Positions 36,151 to 48,559 of a stretch of 64,000 bases of DNA are shown piece by piece. The number at the start of each line of letters is the position of its first letter. Within the stretch, counting starts at the first letter, position 1. The translations under genes and the position numbers were made by a program. Source of the DNA: Calliopum simillimum (Eukaryota; Arthropoda; Insecta; Diptera; Lauxaniidae); assembly GCA_951812925.1 (NCBI GenBank), contig OX638372.1:49193722-49257721 (forward strand). The letters run 5' to 3'. The notes under the pieces are model-generated. The model saw only the letters and a list, made by a program, of their open reading frames with translations, searched no databases and had not been told where the DNA came from.

Positions 36151-37120
36151 CTAGTATCGCCGGTAGCCAAATTTCGGCCATTTACCTAAAGAAAGATACA
36201 ATTTCTCTAAAAGTATCGAAAAACATCTAAAATATCGCTGAAAGTCCAAAAGTATCAAAAATATCTAACATATCGATAAAAGTCCAAAAATATCAAAAAC
36301 ATTTAATATATTGGCTAGAATCCAAAAGTATCGAAATGCATCCTAAAATTTCGGTAAAAATTCAAAAGTATTGTGGCGAAAGTCTTATTTATTTATTAAT
36401 ATCAACTGAATTCAATTCTCACAGACTAATTAGCAATAAAAAAAGTATTAATTAAATAACACAAATAAGTCCAAACGAAAGCAAGATTCAAAACAATTAA
36501 AATCCAAAATTGAACAAAACTATTAGATGTGTTAATACATCTATTAATTGATTCATTTATTCAATAATATGTTCTATGAAAGACTTTTTCCAAAATTCGA
36601 TTATGTCGACAATTTCTTGGTGCTTGATACAAATTAAAACAGGCCGACAATTCGTCACAATCAATTTTGAAAATCATCTAAAATATGGGTAAAGTCCAAA
36701 AGTATCGAAAAACACCTAAGATATTAAAATATAGATAAGAGTCCATAAGTATCGAAGAACATCTTCAATATCGATAAGAGTCCAAAACTATCGAACAACA
36801 TTTAAAATATCGGTTGGAGTCCAACAGTATCGAAAAACATCTGAAATATCGGTAAAAGTTCAAAAGTATCGAAAAACACCTTAAATATTCAAATATCGAT
36901 ATAAGTCCATTGGTATCGAAAAACATCTTAGGTATCGGCAAAAGCCCTATAGTATCGAAAAACATCTAAGGTATCGAAAAACATCTAAAATGTCGAGAAA
37001 ATTCCAAAACTATCGAAAAACATTTAAAATATCGGTTAAAGTCCTAAAGTATCGAAAAACATCCGAAATATTGGTAAAAAGTCCAAAAGTACCGAAAAAT
37101 ACCTAAAATAATATCAAAAA
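36151..37120 (-). repeat. Second 39-bp minisatellite array with a Helitron-like CTAG end
   Basis: On the reverse strand the repeat ends ...gccgaaatttggc...ctag followed by T, the same end signature as the element at 2126-2959. The array (36200-36365 and 36665-37110) uses the same roughly 39-bp unit with atcgaaaaacatctaaaata and ggtaaaagtccaaaag. A non-repetitive segment at 36370-36662 interrupts it. The opposite end is not defined. I infer that the minisatellite is the body of a second non-autonomous Helitron-like family. Confidence 0.6.
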
Positions 37121-37429
37121 ACTTAAAACGCTTTTTTCTCAAAACATGAAAAATATAGATGTCTAGTTGTAGTTTTAACCCGACGAATTGTTTTATTCTG
37201 TTGTTGTTTTTGTTTTTATATGGGAAATTTTGATTTTGTTTTTAAATGCCTTAATGAAAGCTTATGAGGATAATTTGTACATTCACAGCACCTTTTAAAT
37301 TTAAAAAAAAAAAAATCGAAAATTGGATATATAAATAACTCGTAAAAGGGGGGCAAAAAAACCGCTCATGTATTTATCAAAAGTTATAGACATTAAAAAT
37401 GTATTTCTTTATGATTTTGTGTACTTACC

Positions 37430-37505
37430 ACATGTCGTATGAGCAATACTAATCACATTAGTTACACTTTTTGAATTAAAATTACTCATACGACGTGCGG
37501 TATAA
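37430..37505. repeat. Short hairpin with 24-bp arms
   Basis: ttaccacatgtcgtatgag (37429-37450 region) pairs with ctcatacgacgtgcggtataa (37487-37505 region) around a loop of about 30 nt. A related gttactcatacgatatg occurs at 61013. Possibly a miniature element; no target duplication visible. Confidence 0.55.
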
Positions 37506-37989
37506 GGAAAAAATGCAGAAAGATCCTTTATTTTCTCCTTGTCATGTCCAAAATCGGTTCATAACATTTCTCCATGTTTTTACTGAAACCTCAGAGCAGG
37601 GGACGCAAAACTTTTTTCTGATCATCGAACTCTAAAAACATAGACCTCTTAACTGTAATCAAAACCAAAAGGAAAATTGTCTTAAAATTTCTGTTGCCAT
37701 TTATATAAAAACCTTCTAATATTAAGGAAAAATTTCATCGATATAATGTTTTCACTCGAATGAAAATTATGTGAAAATTATCTTAATTTTATGAGAAATC
37801 TTCTTAAATTTCTTCTTAAACTATAAGATTTTCATAGAAAAAGTTATTTGAACAAGATTTCTATATAGTTTCAATGTGACTTCTTTTTTGGGTGAAAACC
37901 TTAGAGAAATCTTTTGGCTTTTGTTATATTTTGTATGGTCATAACTCGGCCACCACGCTTTCCGTACGCTACTTTTTAATGTACAATTG

Positions 37990-38700
37990 GAGCTTTTCGA
38001 TGACGACCTATCATTTTTCATTCTGTGAAAATAAATTGATGTTAAAAATAACAGTGTACTGTGCAAACCGCAGAGTTTCTTTCAATATCAGTAGGTTTTT
38101 TGGATAGCAGCTTTGCTGTTCTTGACCTATTAACATAAGGCCAGATTGCTCTGGAAATCCTACAGGCTTCTGATGGATTCTATGTGGCATTAACCTCGGT
38201 GAAGAAGTGTAAAAAATCCTGTTCTGCACTAGATTCATAAGAGTTTGTAAGCGTTCTGAATAGGTCTTTTCTTAGACAGGAGCCATACCTTGCATTTTAT
38301 CAGCCTTTTCGTTACCCTCAATGGTCAATGATCCTGTTGCCTGGAACCCTGACAAGTGTAAGTTCGGATTGACGTCTTTGTTTGATTAAAATTTTTCTAT
38401 ATTCTGCGATATGACTGTCAAAGAAGATCGCCACTTGCTAAAAACTGAGATAGTAGTCTTTACTAGTCTACAGCTTTTGAGAATCACATAAGCTTCTGCC
38501 TGTGTGGATAAGTGAATGGATTGATATAAATTGAAGTCTTTTGAAAAAACCTACGAAACATTCCATCTTCGAGCCATCAGTATATATGCTGGATGTCCAG
38601 TTTAGGTTGTGTGCACTGTCTTTCCATTGAACTCTTTCAGGCAACCACAAACTCAAAATTTAGTATGGGGCAAACGCAATCTGTGGGGGACTAAGCAATC
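37990..38700 (-). pseudogene. Non-LTR retrotransposon ORF2 relic with RNase H, I/R1-like
   Basis: Reverse-strand reading in several frames gives WTSSIYTDGSKMECFVG (RNase H first catalytic Asp in the YTDGS motif), then LSTQAEAYVILKSCRL (the acidic helix), LHLSGFQATGSLTIEGNEKA (the IEGNExAD motif), and, after about 40 residues, RSRTAKLLSKKPTDIERNSA. The last block aligns with the fragment at 60170-60511, so the two are probably one family. Many stops; no RT domain remains. Sequence at 38700-38880 may hold more of it. Confidence 0.75.
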
Positions 38701-40386
38701 GGTATCTCTGAGCCTGATCAAACAAAACTGGTTGGAGTGAGCAGGTGCAAAAGGCCGCTTGGATTAGCGGTGTTAGTGTAACATGATCTCAGTGTTCACG
38801 TTACACCGACATATGCAGTCCTTTGTATTCTCTCCAATTTCGCTCGCTTGCACCCCTTACTAGTGGCAGGCCACTAAATAAAACTTTTTTTGGTTTAGGT
38901 TCCTCTTTTTTGCTGAAAGTTTCTTTTTTTTTTTTTTGCAGGCAAAGAAGGCTATACAAGTTTTCTTCAATTAAGCTTCGGATCTAGAAAGACTCCCAAA
39001 ATATTTGATCGATTTGGAGAATGGTATACATAACCCATTCAATCGAGGATAAAGTTAAGTATTTTGGTTTTTTCGGGTTAGCTTTATACCACAATCTATA
39101 AAAGCCAATAGCTTTATTAAAAGTGTTGAATCCTCTTTCGTTTTGTCCGTAGCCGAGTGCAGACGTATTTTCGGGTGTAGTCGTTTGCGTGTGTCTTAGC
39201 GTCAGAGCCATTTCATGTGCCTTTTTCAAGGTTGTGAAATGTAATTTTGTTTAAACTCATAAATGTGGAATACCCTGGCAATATGAGATAATTCTCAGGC
39301 ATTGTATTTTAATACCAAATAAAGTGTTGAATCACTGTTCTGACTGATCACTTAACTGACATTCTTAACTCACATAGTTTTGATATTTTTGTATAAGTTA
39401 ACTTATCATATTTTGCCTTGTGACCATCAAATTTAAAGCAAAAGAATTGAGCAAAACTTGTGCCACTTGTTTTCGATTTATGTTTAGTGCTGTTGTTGTT
39501 GAAGTTGTTATAATGATAAATTTATAGTTTTCACATGTCTACACAATATTATCCATTTTATTATCTATTATATTTAAATTTTTATTCTATATTTAAGTCT
39601 TTATTTGCTATTTAAGTTTTTATTTTCAAGTGAAAAAACATTATACTACGTATACATAAGTCCGTACAAATTTTTTACTTTGATTTAGATTTACGAGTAC
39701 TTTAGTTTTTTATAGAACCGTTTTTCATCTATTCTTAACTATTTTTTTTCTGTACGTTTAATTTACGCACCTACACATGTGCAAAATTTTAATTACTTTG
39801 GCTTGTGTGCGCCAACCATTAATGTTGAAATTTTGAGAAATCTTTGCCGGACGGTGGAATCAAGTGGATTATTAAATTGTATGGCACTTGAAGCTGTTAA
39901 TTGTGTATTCAACATCTTTTTCATATTTTAACAATATTTTTTTGATTTTCAAGAATACGAACACTGCTGATTTTACATGTACATATATTAGTGTTTATTA
40001 GTGTATATTAGACATATTATATCTTAGCTGTTGATTATTTGAAGCAATATCTTTACCACTGTGCATTCAAACGCCTGCTGCTGTGGTATTTTCTCCCTTT
40101 TTTACTGCCATTTTAGTTGTGTTAATTGCAGCAAAATCCTTGGCATTAAGCGCACACTTGTATTAAGTCATTCTCAACTCTTTGAACCCCACTCAACTAC
40201 TACATTCCTCTATTTTATGTATATGCCACACTTGAACACTTCACTTTATCTCCTTTATATATAATTTGTTGCACACTTTAAGGAGTATCTGTTGTTTTTG
40301 TGCTGCATATGAGTACCTATTAGGAAAATGGAATGTATGATTAAAGATGAAGCACAAATAAATGAAATACCTTCTCTTCAAAGAAT
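38701..40386. other. No recognisable gene
   Basis: The first 200 bp may continue the retrotransposon relic upstream. A T tract lies at 38924-38938. The reverse frame at 38984-39229 has no domain I can name. The rest is AT-rich. Confidence 0.4.
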
Positions 40387-40410
40387 CATAACTCGGAAAG
40401 TAATGGGCTG

Positions 40411-40737
40411 GACAGACGACAGCTTTAATCCGGATTATATGTAGACATTATGATGTGAATCTTTTTATTGCATGATTTTAGGCATTTTTTAAATACATAT
40501 TTCATAGACATTGACTAACAGAAATTTCACAATTTAGGGGCCAAGAACTTCTAAAATATCAAAAACAAGATTAATAAGCATTAGAAAAGCTAATAAGAAT
40601 TTTTGGCCCCTGAATAGGGAAAGTATCTTTTAAACAATGTCTATGAAATATGTATTTAAGAAATGCCTAAAATCATGCAAAAGATTCGCATTATTACGTC
40701 TATGATCCGGATTTAAGCTGTCGTCTGTCTAACCTAT
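40411..40737. mobile_element. Palindromic MITE, complete copy
   Basis: gacagacgacagctttaatc (left) pairs with aagctgtcgtctgtc (right, 40714-40729). Arms continue through cattttttaaatacatattt and catagacattg to ttaggggccaaga/tttttggcccctga around a centre near 40580. Length about 325 bp. A second, less similar copy starts at 63811. The pairing may extend outwards (cataactcgg at 40388), so the exact ends are uncertain. Non-coding, presumably moved by a foreign transposase. Confidence 0.8.
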
Positions 40738-40749
40738 AAGAGTCATAGT

Positions 40750-41799
40750 GGAAAAGTTCAAAGCAGCGTTTTCTCCAACTTCAAGCAAGGATATCACGAA
40801 ATCCTGCACGTATATTGACAATTCTGAAAATCCATTTGGATTCAGCGACAAAATGTATATAAGACTGCATATAAGAAATAAAATGTTCATTCTATATTTT
40901 TTTTGGGTGTTATGGACGGTGCTGTATTCCCGCTGAGTATGCTAGAACTTGTCTGCGCATATGTATTGCAACTAATTGGCAACTCTGTGTGTGTTATAAG
41001 TAAATTAAAAATGAAGTATTTAATTGAATTTTCTTGTTATTTCATAAGAACTAAGTCAATTTTGCTTGCAGCATGCAATTATTTGTTAGTTATGCGTAAT
41101 TCTGAATACTTTTGAAGTGAAGACGACCAGTGCAGAATTGTTAATTTCACTTTAAAAACACGTTTTAAATATTCTTAAGCAATATTAACATTTTTTTCAT
41201 AGTTAAAATGCATGTATGAGTCTCCAAAAAATGTACCATTTCATGTCCCGGGACAGAAAACCATATTTAAATTTAAAATTTGATATTTTAACTATTTAAC
41301 ACGAATACTTAACCAGAGCTTCTATACGAATTGCTTGAAAAAAAAAAAATAATTTTTATTATTTTACTATGAATTTATAGCATAAAGTGTTAAAAAGTCA
41401 TTCTCCGTAACCGCTCATTAGTACACTTAATTTGCCCATTTTGCATCATACGTTATTTACTAAAAAAACTTAGACGACATTGTCTGTATAAATATTTCAG
41501 CTACTATTTTTCTTAGTTAACTCTGAAAATTTTTTTTATATAGTATTGACAACTATGGAACTGGGTCCCTCAATTTAGACTATCTCCGCTCAGTTGTTCT
41601 TATTCTAACTGTAAATTTTTTAAATATTGAGTAAATAAAGAACTGAAAGTGAAGAGAAAGAGGAGATTCAGTGTATTTTCAGCTCAGTCAGATTTGATTT
41701 TTCGATAGTGAGTGCTCGTGTATTTTTTTTTTAAAAAGTTTAAAAATTTTGTAAAGAACGCAAATGTGCATCATTCTCCGCGTAAGTTTTTTTTATGAC
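40750..41799. other. No recognisable gene
   Basis: AT-rich. Frames at 40748-40936 and 40903-41115 lack recognisable domains and overlap each other in different frames. Nothing repeated elsewhere in the window was seen. Confidence 0.4.
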
Positions 41800-42390
41800 T
41801 AAACAAATTATTTTATCTTTATTTGAATGAATCAATAAACAATTACAGGGGCTACCAACCAGTTTAGTTTTTTTTTTTTTTAAATTGTTTTTTTCATTGT
41901 GATATTACTGTTTTTGCAACATTTCGTCATTCTCCGTTTTAACATTCTCTGTCGTTTTTTGCAACATTTCATCATTCTTCGGTTTGTAACCCTCCACCTT
42001 GATTTTGAAAAATTTAGTCTTAAAACACTTAAATAAACTTTTTAAAAATCGGACATAAATTTTTAAGGTTGCCACCTAGTTATTTTCGAAAATTTTATAT
42101 AATTCTTATTTTTTTGACTATATTGAAATTTTTGGTTTCAGAGCCGCCCAGATAAAGTTTTTTAAAATTCAACAAAACTTTCGGTGTTGCCACCCGTTTT
42201 TTTTTTGTTACTTTTGCTTAAACCATTTATTTAAAAAATAAAAATTTAAATGTTGTCTTAAATAAACTTTTCAAAAATCCAACATAAATTTTAAGGGTTG
42301 CCACCTGTTTATTTTATATTCGAAAATTTTATATAATTATTTTTTTTTTTGACTAAATTGAAATTTTTGGTTTCAGAGCTGCTCAGATAA

Positions 42391-42930
42391 GGTTAGGTTA
42401 GGTTAGGTTAGGGTGGCGGCAATTGCGTAAGCAAAAACCTCACATAGACCAACTAGGTCCATAGCATTACCACAAAACTCCCTTCAGTTAGGAGAATAGC
42501 AGTGTTCTGGCTTCATGATTTTCATCTATATCGAAGGTTCCAGTTTTTAAGGCGAAATTCATTAGTTTCGATGATGCTATTCCAGCTATCTCATTTATGG
42601 AGCCGAACAAAGCCTGCCCAAGAGTTGCCATTCTGCGTCTGGTTAGCGCCGGGCAATAGCACAAGACGTGCTCTACCGTTTCTTCCTCATCGGGTTCGGA
42701 ACAGTTTCTGCACCAGTTATTTGATATTAATCCCATCCTGTATGCATGGTGTCCAATCAGGCAGTGTCCAGTTGTATCACCAATCAACAGTCTGCAATTA
42801 ATTTTGCTAAGAGAGAGTACATATGTAGTTTTGTTATTATTGTAAGAGGGCCAGAATTTTTTGGCCGTTTTGTTTTTTGTGTTGCTTAGCCATCTATTTT
42901 CCGCTAAAATTTTTAGTTACTTAATCTTTT
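42391..42930 (-). mobile_element. 5'-truncated I/R1-like retrotransposon with 13-bp target duplication
   Basis: The insertion is bracketed by identical 13-bp copies of gctgctcagataa (42378-42390 and 42931-42943), so both borders are known. It lies on the reverse strand and ends in a tail of (CCTAA) units, read as ggttaggttaggttaggtta on the plus strand. The 540 bp comprise the C-terminal ORF2 end, a short 3' untranslated region and the tail. The clean duplication implies target-primed insertion into repeat B. Confidence 0.92.
42488..42915 (-). pseudogene. ORF2 C-terminus of the truncated retrotransposon
   Basis: The frame is open from about 42915 to its stop at 42488. It reads RWLSNTKNKTAKKFWPSYN, then KINCRLLIGDTTGHCLIGHH, then the Cys/His motif WCRNCSEPDEEETVEHVLCY with a closing CP, and ALTRRRMATLGQALFG. 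This is the usual end of I/R1-group ORF2 after RNase H. There are no internal stops, so the insertion is fairly young. Everything upstream, including endonuclease, RT and RNase H, was lost by 5' truncation. Confidence 0.85.
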
Positions 42931-43357
42931 GCTGCTCAGATAAACTTTTCTGACAAAAATTTTCAGAGTTGCCACCCGGTTTTTCTGTTAGTTTTGCTTA
43001 AACCATAATTCGGTTCGATGATTTTTTAACGATTTAAGCGTTGATTAATTTTTAACGATTTAAACCATTATTTTTTAGTGTGTAATTATAATGTGGAACT
43101 TAAAAAAAATTAAGATTTTAAATAAATTTTCGAAAGCAACCACCTGGCAACCCTATAAATTTATGTTGGATTTTTCTCAATTCTGTGTAAGCGTTGTGAG
43201 ACCAAAGTTTTATATAAATTTAAAAAAAAACATATGGCAACCCTGAAGGTTTATTTTCATTTTTAAAAAATGTTCCAGAAGTTAAGGTCATCTTATTCTA
43301 TGCCTTCAAGTAATAAAAAAATAGGTGGGGACAAATAAAGGCATGTTTTGGTACATT

Positions 43358-46300
43358 GCTCTCATCAAGCTCATTAAATGAATGTGAAAAAAATTGGAAT
43401 GAACAAAAATTAAAAAAAAAATTAAATTTTGCTGAAAAAAAAAATGAAAATTCAATTTCATTCCAGTGAAAACTATTGTAACAATAATTTTCTAGAAGCG
43501 CCTAAGAGTATGCAATTGAAAATTGTTAGATTTTACCTATAGTTTAAAATGCAAATCAACAGTGTTTCGCGTAGCACAGCTTTAGGCGCTCACTAAGAAA
43601 ATGAAATGAAACTCAGAATTTGGCTGTCTTATTTATTTTTCAAATTTTAAATTTGTTTTCATAATTTCCACTATAAAACTAGAAATTAATAAAACATTTC
43701 AGTTTTTCGTCAAACAAAACACAATGACGACAGCAGGGTAATCAATTCCATATGAACTACCTCCAAGCGTAAGAGCCTTCAGGCTTACCACTGCTATGCG
43801 CTCATAAATCAAAGCTGTTTATTTCAATTTAAATTGGCGCAAATACGAGCTCATGAAGTACAAATTTTATTTTTAATTAATTTTTTTTTTACAAACTCTT
43901 ACATACATACGTTGACGCATACAAATGTACACATTTGTGTGTATATTTTTAATTAATAAAATGTGTTAATCGTTGAATTTAATTTTAGCCAGCCCAATTT
44001 AAGCCAATCAAATTTTCTGGTTATGAATTCTCTTTTTGATTTTCATATTTTTGCACTCGTGCGCCAATGCAGCAAAAATTATGAAATAAAATACATACAA
44101 ACATACATTTTCTTTTTATTCATAATTTTTATTTTCCTTTTTTTTTCAAATTTTATTCACATAAAAATCTATCAAAAATAAACTGGGCTATTTTTATGAA
44201 ATATTTTCTTTAAAATATGCTTTGCTTTGGGCAAATAAACAAGAAATTATGAATTTCTGCGACTGTTTTTAAAGGTCTTCGCGCTTTGTGCGCTATGCGT
44301 CATTAATAAAATAAAAAAATTCATTCAATTGGCAACACTTTGACTAAAATTACTTAAATGTCAAAATGTCATAGTTTTGAAAATATCAAAAAAAAAAAAA
44401 AAAATAAAAAAAAAATGAATGTCTTCTATTTATAGACAGTACTTAATTACAAAAATTCTTCGAAACATATTTTGTCGTGTGATGAAAATTGGTTCCTTGC
44501 GCCATTACCAATGTGACAGAAAATGATTTTGATTTATGTCAACGTTTGTGCCAAAAATTGTCAGTCTTAATAAAAATGCAAAACTATTGATGTTTTGAAT
44601 TGTTTTCTACTTTGTCTATAAATTCTTATGACATTTTATTAAAAAAGAAATACATAAATATTTTGGAAATTTTTATATATGATCTTTCCACATAGACTCT
44701 TCGCAGGAACTGTGAAGTATGGAGTAGGTTTGCTCCAACACAAGCTCAACATATATAGGACGACAAATCATTCAAACGGTTTTTAGCTCAAGTCTCTTAT
44801 ATTTTTTTTACAGATTTTGATGCTTTGAATTCAAATCATTATAGTTCAGATTTCTTTTAAGGGGGTGTGATAACCCCAAACATAAAAAAGTCCTTAAAAG
44901 GGCCATTCTACTGCACCTAAGTATAGCAACAATTGCTATAACAATTTCATAAAAAAAGGGTGTTTTTTCAAAAATGTATTGCTAACACCAAAGTTTGTAA
45001 ATTGAAATATCGGCATTTCCGCCGAAAGGTCCACCGTAAGCCAAAAATTGAATTCATCATGTCTCTGAAACTAAGTACATATATAGCGTCCATGGATGAG
45101 ATTTGGTACTTATGTAAAAAGCATCACTACCAATAATGTGTATTAGGAAAAATGGGGGTATCACGCCCCCACAAAAATCACTTCATCATATCTTCGAAAA
45201 TATTTATCGCACATGAATGAGATTTGATACATGTATACAGAGCGCTATGACAAATAATATTCCCTTGGAAAATGGACGATCCCACGCCCCTAAAAAAAGA
45301 AATATTTTATGAGATTTTGTGCACATGTAAAATAGATAGGGACAACTGACATTCTTTGCAAAAATTGGTGATGTCACCTCAACTTAACAAGATAAAGTGA
45401 TTCAACATTCACTGCGAAGTCGTGGTTTTTTTAAAAGTTTTTCGATTTAAAATATGTATGGTGGAAAAAATGTCACGTTCATATTGTCACGTATCGATTC
45501 AGATTATGAACAAAATAAAGAAAAGTGCAGAAGATATTTGAATCAAACAAAATACATTACAAAGTAATATTATTGTATAAGATTCTAAAATAAGTCGCAC
45601 TAAAAAATTGTAACTTATTTCGCTGAATTCTGACTTTCTGTAAATAGGCACGAAATCTATTTTATTTTTGTTCGTGACAAAATTTTTTCTGCACAAAAAT
45701 TTTTTTTGAAAAACCCCCCTTGAATATTTTTAGAAAAACTTTTAATTTAAGTCCAATTTATAAGCTTTAAAACAGTATATGACTCAAGATGGGATTCGAA
45801 TGCTAAATGAGAGTTTATGCCTTTTAAATGCCCGTTGTAGGCAAAATGTTTTTTTTTTTTTACTCAAGGGGAAGGAGTCTTATATATCTTTAATTTCTGG
45901 CTGCAAATTTCACGTTTGTTTCCTTTTTAGGAGTATTCAGCTCCTTTAGTACTGTTAAAATTAAACATAAGCAAATTTTCTCCTTTCATTGCTCACGGGA
46001 GTATTTCGTATTAAGGCAATAAAATCAAAAACAAATACTTGTACATGCATAGTCATAAATGTTTATGATGTAATTAAATATTTTGAATTACATTGTAAAC
46101 AAAATAATAATGATATATGTACGTTCCTATATCAAACAAAATTAAGTAATAAAATTTAAAAATACAAGCCAAATTTCACTGACAGATGTTATACATAGAT
46201 AAAAACAAGTAAAATTGTTTATAACTTCCATATGTGACATATGAAATAAAATATCAACATTTCAAGCCATATGACAATTTTAATCCATACAGTCAAAAAC

Positions 46301-46708
46301 AGATGTGCGCCAGTAAAATAGCAAAAGATATAAATAAATAATTGATTAAAAATTTAGATCAATTGAAATCCAATTAAAGAATTTCTAAATATTTACATAG
46401 ATTTGTAGTTTAATTGCACAAGTCATTTAAGCACAATCAAATTGCACAATGTGAATTGTATGAGTCGTAGTGCAATGAAAACACAATGCCGTATTGTTTC
46501 TTACCTACAGCTGCTTTGTTTACTTGGGTTGTTTGGAATAGTTTTTCCCAGAAGTATACACAAAATATTGTATGGAAAAAAACACATATTTTTCTATTTA
46601 TAGGGTATGCACTTTGTGCTTTCATTTCTAACGTTTATATGGAGGGCTTTACAGTCGGTCTTTCCATAGAAAGCACGTTTACAGGAAAAAGAGGCAGTTT
46701 TATTAATA
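43358..46708. other. No recognisable gene; weak degenerate repeats at 45000-45300
   Basis: Around 45080-45300 two diverged units of about 130 bp share atgagatttg(g/a)tac and cccacgcccc-type phrases, reminiscent of the Helitron-like internal units. The rest is AT-rich, with A tracts at 44388-44415 and T tracts near 45849. Frames here show no domain. Confidence 0.4.
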
Positions 46709-47723
46709 CTAGAGTTCGCCTAGTGGCCGAAATTCGACCATTTCGATTTGACCACAAAACAAAGGAAAAAGTTTTTATACCCTTCCTTGGTCGATAAAAC
46801 ACAAAAAGCTTTTAATATTCTTCCTTAGGGTTCAGGTTATCTGCATCGGTGCAGCAGCTAAGTTGCAATATCGTACTTTCCATTTAGAGGCGTGTAACTC
46901 CTACTAAAGAGCAAACAGTTTTTGATATCTTTCTATACCAAAATTCATAAAAATCAATCATGCTATCGTGCTATATAGTGCTAACTCTATATCTATACAA
47001 AATTTCATCAAAATCGTATGTAGTATTTTCGCCGTGAGAGCATTTTTTCCATTTAGGGGCGTGGCACAGTCCACTGAAAATATAATGGTCATATTATCGT
47101 TTCTTAGTGCTAACCCTATCTTCATACCGAATTTCGTTGAAATCGATGCAGCGGTTTAGCCGTGAGAGCGTTTTTTCCATTTAGAGGCGTGGCACCGCCC
47201 ACTGAAAAACATTATGTTCATATTATCGTTCCTTAGTAATAACCCTATCTCCATACCAAACTTCGTTAAAATCGATGCAGCGGTCTAGCTGTGAGAGCGT
47301 TTTTTCCATTTAAGGGCGTGGCACCGCCCACTAAAAAACATAATGGTCATATTTTCGTTCCTTTGTGCCAATTCTATCTCTGAACCAAATTTCGTTGGAA
47401 CCGATGCAGCGGTTTAGCCGTGAGAGCGTTTTTTCCATTTAGAGGCGTGGCACCGCCCACTGAAAAACATTATGTTCATATTATCGTTTCTTAGTGCTAA
47501 CCCTATATCCATACTAAATTTCGTTAAAATCGATGTAGCGGCTTAGCCGTGAGAGCGTTTTTTCTATTTAGGGGCGTGGCACCGCCCACTTTAAAAAAAA
47601 TATAGTCCTATGCACTGCTCCTCCTCACAACCTTTCCAACAAAAAAAAAATCAAGCAAATCGGTTTGGATTTAGGTATAGAAACAGGGACTGAACCGATT
47701 TCGTTTGCCTATTTATATATAGA
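46709..47723 (-). mobile_element. Non-autonomous Helitron-like element, copy 2
   Basis: Inverted partner of 2126-2959. Its 3' CTAG is at 46709-46712 with the flanking T equivalent at 46708. Its 5' TC lies at 47722-47723 (read as GA) with the flanking A equivalent at 47724. The pre-terminal hairpin cgaaat...atttcg is conserved. It has five of the roughly 128-bp units against four in copy 1, which explains most of the extra 181 bp. No open helicase frame. The frame at 46968-47159 is the reverse-strand counterpart of a similar frame in copy 1 and is repeat-derived. Confidence 0.78.
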
Positions 47724-48559
47724 TTAGATACACTAAATTCTGTTTTTCAAAGATAGCACCTGCGGTAGGTGGAGGAGATATATATGAACACGCTTCCCGA
47801 CCACATAAATTTAATTTTCTAAGTGCACAAATTTAACAGCAATGCAACATATTGAACACAAAAAGTAGGAACAATTTTAAACAATAGGATAAAATTTGTA
47901 TTTTAAGCAAAAGCGATCTCAACAAGGTTCTATCTACGAAATTATTGTTGTTTTCTCAGAGCACAAGGACCCATCAAATAAAACATTATCCAGCTCACGT
48001 ATTAAATAAGAGTTGTTAAAATAAACATTTAGTTCTAGGAGAACAAGGTTCTTTCTTTGTGAAATCAACGTTACTTTGAATGTGTGGCAAAAATTCCTCA
48101 ATTTCATTAATTAAGTATCTCAGAAACCGCACAAGATAGAAATGTTTCAGTAGCGGCAATCGAACAAGACTTAGACTTTAGTACGATGCAATATATAATT
48201 CAAATTTTCAAAAAATATCAGCTAGAACTTTCTGGTCCTTAGGTCGCGATCCAATTTTTTTTTTAATGATTTTAAGTGTAAAAAACTTAAGAAAAAAGAT
48301 TTTAGGAACAAATGTAACAACAACTTTTCTTTTATGAATCTATTTTAGAGTTTTTTTTTGTATTTTCGACAAAACAAAAACATCTACTTGACATTAGGTC
48401 ACTTCTAGAAATGTATATTTTAACCTATGCAAAACAGGGCAATTGATATATTTAATGCAACCTTTACGTAGGAGATCTAGTTGTGCTAAGATCTATAAAT
48501 CTTGTCAGTAAATTCCACCTGCTTTCACCAGCCGAAAAAGATTTATCTTTGATAGTACA
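47724..48559. other. No recognisable gene
   Basis: AT-rich, no repeat seen elsewhere in the window. Short phrases 'acaaggttct' and 'gaacaaggttctttc' recur near 47923 and 48043. Confidence 0.4.

Larger units (their letters stand above)
41800..43357 (-). repeat. Interspersed repeat family B, copy 2
   Basis: Inverted counterpart of 7105-9530. It carries the degenerate tandem units marked by ttgccacc(t/c)g, ttttgcttaaaccat and tttcagagcygcycagataa, and ends with ggcatgttttggtacat near 43340-43357. It is interrupted by a retrotransposon at 42391-42930. No coding capacity of its own. Unlike copy 1 it lacks the 1.6-kb insertion. Confidence 0.78.

Noticed and set aside
37428..37505. microRNA precursor
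   Set aside because: The 76-nt hairpin is about the right size, but its arms look like short TIRs, a related arm occurs at 61013, and nothing shows transcription.
42391..42412. Interstitial telomere repeat as a chromosome fusion scar
   Set aside because: It lies exactly at the 3' end of a retrotransposon bounded by a 13-bp target duplication, so it is the element's tail.
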